Positions 1-12,906 of a stretch of DNA of 64,000 bases are shown one piece after another. Both the position numbers and the translations under genes were made by a program. Every line of letters begins with the position of its first letter. Within the stretch, counting starts at the first letter, position 1. Origin of the DNA: Kitasatospora cinereorecta (GTDB lineage: Bacteria > Actinomycetota > Actinomycetes > Streptomycetales > Streptomycetaceae); the NCBI RefSeq assembly GCF_024172095.1, contig NZ_JAMZDX010000001.1:1005001-1069000 (forward strand), read 5' to 3'. The notes under the pieces were generated by a model. The model saw nothing but the letters and a program-made list of their open reading frames with translations, had not been told where the DNA came from and did not search any database.

Positions 1-1850
<1,850 letters not shown>

Positions 1851-1918
1851 GTTGCTCGCGTCCACTGTGTTGTTCTGAAACAACGACCGCCCTGCCGGCG
1901 GGTCGACAGTTTCATAGT

Positions 1919-2037
1919 GTTTCGGTGGTCATAGCGTGAGGGAAACGCCCGGTTACATTCCGAACCCGGAAGCTAAGCCTCACAGCGCCGATGGTACTGC
2001 AGGGGGGACCCTGTGGGAGAGTAGGACGCCGCCGAAC
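1919..2037 (+). rRNA. rrf: 5S ribosomal RNA
   Basis: This is a complete 5S rRNA of about 119 nt, starting at TTTCGGTGGTCATAGCGTGA and ending in GGACGCCGCCGAAC. It contains the conserved loop CATTCCGAACCCGGAAGCTAAG and the 5'/3' pairing typical of Streptomyces 5S. It lies about 70 bp after the 23S gene and is followed at once by a strong terminator, so it closes the rrn operon. End coordinates are accurate to a few bases. Confidence 0.96.
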
Positions 2038-2052
2038 AATTCTTCAGAAATA

Positions 2053-2084
2053 GCCCCTCCCGGGGAGATCCGGGAGGGGCTTTT
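2053..2084 (+). terminator. rrn operon terminator
   Basis: An 11-bp perfect GC-rich stem (GCCCCTCCCGG / CCGGGAGGGGC) with a 6-nt loop is followed by TTTT. It stands 16 bp after the 5S gene and is a classical Rho-independent terminator for the rRNA transcript. Confidence 0.93.
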
Positions 2085-2142
2085 CGCATTTCCGGGCAGG
2101 ATCGCTCGCGAGACGGTCGTTCTCATCGCGCCCCCCACCGGG

Positions 2143-2148
2143 TACTCT
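2143..2148 (+). promoter_or_regulatory. -10 hexamer of a probable leaderless promoter (PAP2 gene)
   Basis: TACTCT lies 6 nt before the ATG at 2155, and no Shine-Dalgarno sequence precedes that ATG. This spacing puts the transcription start at or next to the start codon. Confidence 0.5.
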
Positions 2149-2154
2149 GCGCCA

Positions 2155-3024
2155 ATGCAGAACCTCACCCTGACCTGGCAGGCTTCGGCCGGTGCCTCGG
2201 CCGCGCTGTACGGCGCGGCGTTCGCGGTCAGGCGCGTGCGGGCGGTGGGGGCGGCGGGCCGGCGGGAGCTGGCGTCCGCGGTGCTGCGGGAGGCAGGTAC
2301 GCTGCTGGCGCTGTTCACGCTGTGGCAGCTGGTGGGGCATCTCTCCCTGATGAGCACGGACCACGCGCTGGACCGAGCCGAGTGGATCCACCGGACCGAG
2401 CTGAAGTTCGGGCTGCCGGACGAGGTGTCCTGGCAGCGGGCGGTGGTGCCGCACCCGTGGCTGGTGGAGGCGGCGAACTACTACTACGCGACGATGCACT
2501 TCGGCGTGATGCTGGTGGTGCTGCTGTGGCTGTTCCTGCGGCATCGGGCGCGGTACGCGTGGGTGCGGACGACCGTGGTGCTGACCACGGCGGCGTGTCT
2601 GCTGATCCAGTTCATCCCGGTGGCGCCGCCCCGGATGCTGCCGGGGAACGGGTTCGTCGACCTGGCGGTGCAGTACGGGCAGTCGGTGTACGCGGGCGGG
2701 CCGGTCGCGGGGGTGGTGCCGGACCAGTTGTCGGCGATGCCGTCGGTGCACGTGGCGTGGTGCGTGATCGTCGCGGTGGCGGTGATCGGGGTGGCACGGT
2801 CGCCGTGGCGGTGGCTGGTGGTGCTGCATCCGCTGGTGACGGTGGTGGTCGTGGTGGTGACCGCGAACCACTTCTGGGCGGACGGCCTGGTGGCGATCGG
2901 GATTCTGCTGGTGGTCTACCTGGTGCAGCAGGCGGCGTCGGGCTGGCGCCATCACGCCCTGCCGCTCCACACGGGTTCCTCGCCGAGCGAGGCCCGGCAG
3001 GAGCGGAGCAGCGCGGGGCGCTAG
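2155..3024 (+). CDS. PAP2 superfamily integral membrane phosphatase/transferase
   Basis: A 289-residue membrane protein with about six hydrophobic segments. The C-terminal half carries PAP2/inositol-phosphorylceramide-synthase-like motifs: AMPSVHVAWC (the SxxxH motif with a catalytic His) and TANHFWADGL (the second His with a following Asp). Proteins of this family act on lipid phosphates or transfer phospho-head groups at the membrane; the actual substrate cannot be told from sequence. I chose the ATG at 2155 because the upstream in-frame extension would run into the 5S gene and because a -10 box sits 6 nt before it. Its stop codon overlaps that of the convergent neighbour inside a shared CTAG. 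Confidence 0.85.
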   Translation: MQNLTLTWQASAGASAALYGAAFAVRRVRAVGAAGRRELASAVLREAGTLLALFTLWQLVGHLSLMSTDHALDRAEWIHRTELKFGLPDEVSWQRAVVPHPWLVEAANYYYATMHFGVMLVVLLWLFLRHRARYAWVRTTVVLTTAACLLIQFIPVAPPRMLPGNGFVDLAVQYGQSVYAGGPVAGVVPDQLSAMPSVHVAWCVIVAVAVIGVARSPWRWLVVLHPLVTVVVVVVTANHFWADGLVAIGILLVVYLVQQAASGWRHHALPLHTGSSPSEARQERSSAGR

Positions 3025-3401
3025 CGCGCGGACGGCGGCAGGTGGCGGCGGACGCGGTCGAGCCGTTCGCGGCTCCGCTCCGGGCGGTCGATGCCCAGGC
3101 GCGCCCGGCGTTCCAGCCGGTACGCGACCACGATGGCGAGCGTGGCGTCCGGGGACTTCCGCCAGCGGCCGGTCCTGCGACGGCCGAAACGGATTCGCGG
3201 GTCGGCGTCGTCGGCGGTGGGCCCGTACGAGCGGAGGCGCTGCAGCGCCAGGGACTCCGCCCGGCGGAGTTCGTGGTGGGCGGCACGGCGGTTTCGGGGG
3301 ATGTTCCGGCGGGAGCTCTGCTGGTTCTCGCCGTAGTCGTTGCGGCGGTCCTTGAGGTAGCTGAGCCGTTTCTTCTCCTGGGGTGACCGCCGCTGCCGCA
3401 T
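3021..3401 (-). CDS. Conserved hypothetical Arg-rich small protein
   Basis: A 126-residue, very basic protein (MRQRRSPQEKKRLSYLKDRR at the N-terminus) without membrane segments or a signal peptide. It resembles small uncharacterised proteins seen in streptomycetes, but I recognise no domain. The RRRTGRWRKSPDATLAIVVA region is the only part with a hydrophobic run. Convergent with the PAP2 gene, it shares stop codons with it in a CTAG. Third-position GC is consistent with real coding. High net charge would suit nucleic-acid binding, but that is only inference. Confidence 0.6.
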   Translation of the reverse strand: MRQRRSPQEKKRLSYLKDRRNDYGENQQSSRRNIPRNRRAAHHELRRAESLALQRLRSYGPTADDADPRIRFGRRRTGRWRKSPDATLAIVVAYRLERRARLGIDRPERSRERLDRVRRHLPPSAR

Positions 3402-3478
3402 GGCCTCATGGTGGGGCCGCGCGCGGCGGGCCGCACCGGATTTTCTACGACCGGGCAGATGCAGGAAGGCATGCGGAA

Positions 3479-3510
3479 GGGCCGAGCCCCGTGGGGGTGA
3501 GGCTCGGCCC
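3479..3510 (-). terminator. Hairpin terminator after the acetate-uptake-type gene
   Basis: A 10-bp stem (GGGCCGAGCC / GGCTCGGCCC) with a 12-nt loop lies 29 bp downstream of the stop of the minus-strand gene ending at 3540. There is no U-tract, as is common in GC-rich actinomycetes. Confidence 0.65.
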
Positions 3511-3539
3511 GAGGGTTCCGGCGACGGTGCGTGCCGGGG

Positions 3540-4094
3540 CTACTTGACCGGCAGCGCCAGCCGGCCCCAGCGTCCGCCGGTGAGGGCGGCGGTGGCCGAG
3601 TACCAGGCGGCGAGGCCGGCGGCGGTGGCGACCCAGGCGGAGACCTTGCCGAGGCCGCTGCTGCCGTTGAAGGTGCCGATCGCGCTGAGCAGCAGGGAGA
3701 CGGTCAGCAGGCCGTAGACGGCGCGGCCGAGCATGCCGTCGCCCCAGGAGGCGGCGGTCAGGGTGAGGGCGAGCAGGGCCCAGACCAGCAGGAACAGGCC
3801 GGCGGTGTTCTTGTCGACCGCGCCGGCGCCGGCCCAGACGACCCAGAAGGCGCCGAGGCTGGTAAAGGCGGTGCCGCCGAAGCGGTCGCCGTTCCAGAAC
3901 TGCCAGAGACCGGCGATGAACAGAGTCGCGCCGCCGACCAGGTGGGCGAGCGAGGCGGCGCCGCCGGATGCGGTGCCGCTCAGCAGGCCGGTGCCGAGCA
4001 GGCCGTAGGCGAGGAGGGTGAGACCGAGGGCCAGGTTACCGAGCGGACCCGCGTCAGCGGATCGGGCGTTCGCCCCGGAAGCGTCGTTGCTCAC
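3540..4094 (-). CDS. GPR1/FUN34/YaaH (SatP-type) acetate uptake family membrane protein
   Basis: A 184-residue protein with six predicted transmembrane segments. The family signature is recognisable: GPLGNLALGLTLLAYGLL near residue 16 replaces the usual NPxPLGL motif, and GGATLFIAGLWQFWNGDRFG resembles the highly conserved ...GlwEfxxGNtFg block. SatP-like members move acetate or succinate in symport with protons. The first Asn of the signature is not preserved, so substrate is uncertain. The ATG at 4094 is preceded by AAAGGAG at a normal distance. It is monocistronic, followed by a hairpin. The 255-bp region between it and the phosphatase gene shows no gene. Confidence 0.85.
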   Translation of the reverse strand: MSNDASGANARSADAGPLGNLALGLTLLAYGLLGTGLLSGTASGGAASLAHLVGGATLFIAGLWQFWNGDRFGGTAFTSLGAFWVVWAGAGAVDKNTAGLFLLVWALLALTLTAASWGDGMLGRAVYGLLTVSLLLSAIGTFNGSSGLGKVSAWVATAAGLAAWYSATAALTGGRWGRLALPVK

Positions 4095-4349
4095 CGGAGG
4101 CTCCTTTCACTCTGCGCCAGGGCATGGCGCGGTCACTGGTGAGTGAGGTGTGGGTGCGCAGGCCGGGCCGTGGGCGCACCGGCGAAGGAGTGCGGTCGGC
4201 TGCGGCGAAGTGTGAACCAGCTGGTCAGTGCTGGTCGAGTGTCCCCTCCGAGGTGGAATCCCCGGTGATGTGGGTGTACCCGGACAGGACGGCTTGTACC
4301 CTTGTGAATCTCACAATTTGGGTATCCGTCAGATAACCGGATCGGACAC

Positions 4350-6926
4350 TTACGGTCGCCGTTGGGTCGGGATGCGCAACGTGAGGATCGCCATGTCGTC
4401 AGAAGGCGGCTCGGGAGCGAAGCGTTCCACCGCCCGGTGGACGCGGGCGGCGACCGCGCCGGCGGTCAGTCCGGTGCATCCGGTGAGGACGTCGGCGAGG
4501 CCCTCGTCGCCCAGCATCCGTCGGCCGTCCCGCCGTTCGGTGACCCCGTCGGTGACGCAGAGCAGGACCTCGCCCGGGCTGAGGACCAATTCCTCGGCGG
4601 TGAGTTCGAGTTCGTCCATGACGCCGAGCAGGGGCTGCGGCGAGGCGGCCTGGTCGACCTGGCCGTCGGTGCGCAGGCGCAGCGGCAGCGGGTGGCCGGC
4701 GCAGACCAGGGAGAGGGCGGTGGATCCGTCCGGGCGGGGGGTCAGCTCGCCGTAGAGCAGGGTGAGGAAGCGGGCACGGCTGCCCTCGTCGAGGATGGCG
4801 GCGTTGAGCCGGCTGAGGACCTGCGGGGCGTTGAGGCCTTCGCGGGCGAGCAGGCGCAGGGAGTTGCGGGCGAGGCCGGTGACGGAGGCGGCTTCGGGGC
4901 CGGTGCCGCAGACGTCGCCGATGGCGAAGCCGTAGGTGCCCTCGCGGATGGGGAAGAGGTCGTAGAAGTCGCCGCCGACCTCGTTGCCCTCGCCGGCGGC
5001 CTGGTAGAAGACCTCCACCTCGACGCCCGGGATCTTGGGCAACTCGGGCGGCAGCAGGGCGCGTTGGAAGGCCTGGCTGGTGGCGGTGCGCTCGCTGTAG
5101 AGGCGGGAGTTGTCGAGGGCCAGGGCGGCGCGGCGGGAGAGGTCCTCGCCGAGTTCGAGGATCTCCTGGCGGAAGCGCATGCCGCCGGCGAGGCCGAGGA
5201 CCAGCAGGCCGATGACGCGGTTGCGGGCGGAGAGCGGCAGGACGACGGTTTCACCGAGCAGGCCGGCCAGTTCGGGGCTGTCGGTGAGGCCGAGGGACCG
5301 GGCGGTCTCGGTGGGGGCCTTCCAGAAGCGGACGCCGGGGCCGCGGCCGGCGTCGGGGGCCGGGGTCTTGTCGAGGACGGCGCGCAGCGGGTCGATGCGG
5401 TCCTCGTCCTCGTGGAGCAGGAAGGCGAGTTCGGCGGCGTTGGCGCCGGCGGTGCCGGGTTCGCCGGTGGTGTAGACGGCGCACCAGCTGGCCAGGGTGG
5501 GGACGGCCATCTGGGCCATCAGGGCGAGGGTCTGCTCGTGTTCGAGGGTGCCGGCGAGCAGGTCGGAGGCCTCGACCAGGAAGGAGAGCGAGCCGCGGCG
5601 CAGCCGTTCGAGTTCGCTGAGGCGGGCGCTCTCCAGGGCGAGGGCGATCCGGTCGGCGCCGAACTGGAGGCGCAGGGCGTCCTCGTTGTCGTAGCGGCCG
5701 GGGGTGGTGGCGGCGACGCCGAGCGAGCCGGTGAGGCGGCCGTCGACCTTGAGCGGGACGGTGATGAGGGAGCGCAGTCCGGTGCCGCTGAGCAGCGGGG
5801 CGACGCCGCGGCGGACGGAGAGGTCCTCGTGGACGGTGGGCAGGCGGGAGGTGTCGAAGCGGCCGCCGCCGGCGTCGATGGGCAGGCGGCCGAAGCGCTG
5901 TCCGGAGATGGGCAGTCCGGTGGTGGCGCGGACCTCGAACTCGCTCTCGTCCTCGCTGGTGAGCAGGAGGTAGGCGGCGTCGGCGTCGAGCAGGTCGCGG
6001 GCGCGTTCGACGATCCGCTGGAGGAGTCCGGCGAGGTCGTCGGTGGTGTCGGGGGCGACGGCGCCGACCAGCAGGTCGAGGGGTTCGAGGGCGGTATGGG
6101 TGTCGGCCGCGGTGGCGGGGGAGCGCAGCACGGCGCGGTCCTGGGCGCGGACGAGCAGGCACAGGACGGTGGGGGTGCCGTCGGTGTCGCGCAGGCGGAC
6201 GTGCAGCCCGTACACGTCGGTGAGGGTGTCCCCGGCGGTGCGGACGGCGTAGCCGCCCTCCCAGCGGGCCAGCCGGAGGGTGTCGCCCAGGCCGAGGCCG
6301 GCACCGGGGGACTGGGGCCAGGCCGCGTACTCGGACCAGGGGCGGCCGAGGACGGTGTCGGCGCGGTGGTGCAGGAGGGCTTCGGCGTCGGCGTTCCAGG
6401 TGCGGATCCGGCCGTCCTCGTCGAGTTGGACGACGGCGACGCGTACCGGGCCGTCGGTGCCGGGGAGTTCGCCGCCGGGCAGGCTGGGCAGGGCGTAGCG
6501 GGTGCCGGCCTGCTGCTCGGGCAGGTCGAGGCGGAACCAGACGGTTTTGCGGCCGGCGGCGTACTCGACGCCCCAGCGGCTCGCCAGGGCGGAGCACATC
6601 AGCAGGCCGCGGCCGCCCTCGCCGTCGGGGTCGGCGAAGTGGTCGGAGGAGGACGCGGGGAGGTTGGCGAGGGAGGGCAGGCCGCGTTCGGGGTGGCGGT
6701 CGGTGACCTCGATGCGGACGGCGGTGTCCTCGCGCAGGCAGGCGACCTCGGCGGCGGTGCCGGCGTGCACCACGGCGTTGGTGACCAGTTCGCTGACCAG
6801 GACGACCGCGTCGTCGACCACTTCGGGCAGGCCCCAGCCGAGCAGCGCGTCGCGCACGAAGCCGCGCGCGGCGGCGGCCGATCGGCCGACCGGTTCGAAG
6901 GTGGCGGCTGCGCGCGCGGTGACCAC
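4350..6926 (-). CDS. SpoIIE-type PP2C phosphatase with HATPase (RsbW-like), PAS and two GAF domains
   Basis: About 858 residues with an unusual full set of partner-switching modules. An N-terminal anti-sigma-factor-kinase-like HATPase lies at about 10-130 (ELVTNAVVHAG N-box, GRGLLM G-box). A PAS domain (about 170-270) and two GAF domains (about 295-435 and 455-605) follow. The C-terminal SpoIIE/PP2C domain (about 640-855) has metal-binding motifs GGDFYD, IGDVCGTG and SDDMAIL. The protein probably dephosphorylates an anti-anti-sigma factor in response to a ligand sensed by PAS/GAF, while the HATPase could phosphorylate the same or another partner; this is inference. The start GTG 6926 is preferred over GTG 6932 because GAGGAG then lies 8 nt upstream. 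No antisigma or STAS gene is adjacent. It is divergent from the osaA-like kinase gene. Confidence 0.85.
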   Translation of the reverse strand: MVTARAAATFEPVGRSAAAARGFVRDALLGWGLPEVVDDAVVLVSELVTNAVVHAGTAAEVACLREDTAVRIEVTDRHPERGLPSLANLPASSSDHFADPDGEGGRGLLMCSALASRWGVEYAAGRKTVWFRLDLPEQQAGTRYALPSLPGGELPGTDGPVRVAVVQLDEDGRIRTWNADAEALLHHRADTVLGRPWSEYAAWPQSPGAGLGLGDTLRLARWEGGYAVRTAGDTLTDVYGLHVRLRDTDGTPTVLCLLVRAQDRAVLRSPATAADTHTALEPLDLLVGAVAPDTTDDLAGLLQRIVERARDLLDADAAYLLLTSEDESEFEVRATTGLPISGQRFGRLPIDAGGGRFDTSRLPTVHEDLSVRRGVAPLLSGTGLRSLITVPLKVDGRLTGSLGVAATTPGRYDNEDALRLQFGADRIALALESARLSELERLRRGSLSFLVEASDLLAGTLEHEQTLALMAQMAVPTLASWCAVYTTGEPGTAGANAAELAFLLHEDEDRIDPLRAVLDKTPAPDAGRGPGVRFWKAPTETARSLGLTDSPELAGLLGETVVLPLSARNRVIGLLVLGLAGGMRFRQEILELGEDLSRRAALALDNSRLYSERTATSQAFQRALLPPELPKIPGVEVEVFYQAAGEGNEVGGDFYDLFPIREGTYGFAIGDVCGTGPEAASVTGLARNSLRLLAREGLNAPQVLSRLNAAILDEGSRARFLTLLYGELTPRPDGSTALSLVCAGHPLPLRLRTDGQVDQAASPQPLLGVMDELELTAEELVLSPGEVLLCVTDGVTERRDGRRMLGDEGLADVLTGCTGLTAGAVAARVHRAVERFAPEPPSDDMAILTLRIPTQRRP

Positions 6927-7258
6927 GGCCACGTCTCCTCTTCTCTGGTCCGGCTGTGCCGGGGGCGGGGCGGGTGGCGCCGTCCGGTCCCGGTGCAGCG
7001 GTCCACCCTACTTTCCACTGGGTACCCCGCGGAGTCCGGGCGCCGAAACAGGCACCGGAGGGTGATTCTGTTCACCGTTTTGCCCATCCCCCGTGAGAAC
7101 CCTGTGCAACCGGCCGGACACCCGGGGCGGCTACTGACAGACTGGGGGGTCCGCAGTCGTCGGTCGGCGCAGTACGGTCGAGGGCGGCGGCGGTTCCTCG
7201 GGCGGCCGTCCGCCCGCTCCCGAGCGGTACTGAACAGCCATGATCTGGGAGGGCCCTG
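6927..7258. other. Divergent intergenic region between phosphatase and osaA-like kinase
   Basis: This 332-bp region contains no convincing gene. It must hold both promoters. GGGAGGG at about 7247-7253 serves as ribosome-binding site for the TTG start at 7259. I see no strong palindrome or consensus -35/-10 pair that I could assign with confidence. Confidence 0.5.
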
Positions 7259-11944
<4,686 letters not shown>

Positions 11945-11950
11945 CCGCCA

Positions 11951-11982
11951 CGGGCCCGGGCACGCCGTCACTGGCGGGCCCG
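11951..11982 (+). terminator. Possible hairpin after osaA-like gene
   Basis: Two copies of CGGGCCCG (11951-11958 and 11975-11982) flank a 16-nt loop and can pair. It lies 7 bp after the stop codon. There is no T-run, so termination strength is uncertain. Confidence 0.4.
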
Positions 11983-12150
11983 GCCGGGAACCCGGTAGGG
12001 TCACCCAATCGTTGCGAACAGTGACCGAACGGTGACGGGTCGCACTGGGCCTGTGGCGGGCAAGGGGGTACGGCTAGCATGACCGGGGCAGTGATGGGCG
12101 GCACGCGCGTGCCGTCCCTCGGAAAACAACCGGCAGGAGGTCGGGTCCTG

Positions 12151-12783
12151 GTGCAGAAGGCGAAGATCCTTCTGGTCGACGACCGGCCGGAGAACCTCCT
12201 CGCGCTGGAGGCGATCCTCTCCGCGCTCGACCAGACGCTGGTCCGCGCCTCGTCCGGGGAGGAGGCGCTCAAGGCGCTGCTCACCGACGACTTCGCGGTG
12301 ATCCTCCTGGACGTCCAGATGCCCGGCATGGACGGGTTCGAGACGGCCGCGCACATCAAGCGCCGCGAGCGCACCCGGGACATCCCGATCATCTTCCTCA
12401 CCGCGATCAACCACGGGCCGCACCACACCTTCCGCGGCTACGCGGCCGGTGCGGTCGACTACATCTCCAAGCCCTTCGACCCGTGGGTGCTGCGCGCCAA
12501 GGTCTCCGTCTTCGTCGACCTCTACATGAAGAACTGCCAGCTCAAGGAGCAGGCCGCGCTGCTGCGCCTGCAGGTGGAGTCGGACGGACAGGCGGCGCTC
12601 GGCGCGCCGCTGCTGAGCGAGCTGTCGGCCCGGCTGGCGTCGGTCGAGGAGCAGGCCGAGGCGCTCACCAAGCAGCTGGAGGGCTCGCCCGAGCCCGCCG
12701 CGGCGGCGACCGCGGCCCATCTGGAGCGCAAGCTCGCCGGTCTGCGCCGGGCGCTGGAGGCGCTCCGTCCGGGTTCGAACTGA
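12151..12783 (+). CDS. osaB: Stand-alone response regulator with C-terminal coiled coil, OsaB-like
   Basis: A 210-residue protein: receiver domain (about 5-120) with acidic pocket DD at 10-11, phospho-acceptor Asp54 ([13 protein letters not shown]) and Lys107 (SKPFD), then a long charged helix predicted to form coiled coil (about 125-205). There is no DNA-binding domain, so output is probably through protein contact. I chose GTG 12151 because AGGAGG (12135-12140) stands 10 nt before it; an upstream ATG at 12079 would add a 24-residue non-family extension and lacks a ribosome-binding site. It follows the hybrid kinase by about 200 bp and precedes ftsK, the order known for Streptomyces osaB, required for aerial growth under osmotic stress. 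Phosphotransfer from the upstream kinase is inferred. Confidence 0.85.
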   Translation: MQKAKILLVDDRPENLLALEAILSALDQTLVRASSGEEALKALLTDDFAVILLDVQMPGMDGFETAAHIKRRERTRDIPIIFLTAINHGPHHTFRGYAAGAVDYISKPFDPWVLRAKVSVFVDLYMKNCQLKEQAALLRLQVESDGQAALGAPLLSELSARLASVEEQAEALTKQLEGSPEPAAAATAAHLERKLAGLRRALEALRPGSN

Positions 12784-12828
12784 GCGCGCGTCACTCTCAC
12801 ACGATCGGGTGACGGCGGGGCGGGGTGA

Positions 12829-12850
12829 CGGGGTGTCGCGACACGCCCCG
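12829..12850. promoter_or_regulatory. Palindrome between osaB-like gene and ftsK
   Basis: The sequence has the perfect 12-bp palindrome GTGTCGCGACAC at its centre (12833-12844), extended by CGGG / CCCCG flanks. It lies 45 bp after the osaB stop and about 45 bp before the ftsK -10 box. It could be an operator upstream of ftsK or the stem of a terminator for osaB; there is no loop, which argues for a protein-binding site. Confidence 0.4.
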
Positions 12851-12892
12851 GCCATTCCGGTCGGGCGCGCCGATCGGGCTCGACACCCCCGG

Positions 12893-12898
12893 TAGGCT
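12893..12898 (+). promoter_or_regulatory. -10 hexamer of a probable leaderless ftsK promoter
   Basis: TAGGCT stands 8 nt before the ftsK ATG at 12907 and there is no Shine-Dalgarno sequence in between. Confidence 0.45.
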
Positions 12899-12906
12899 GC
12901 TGACCC

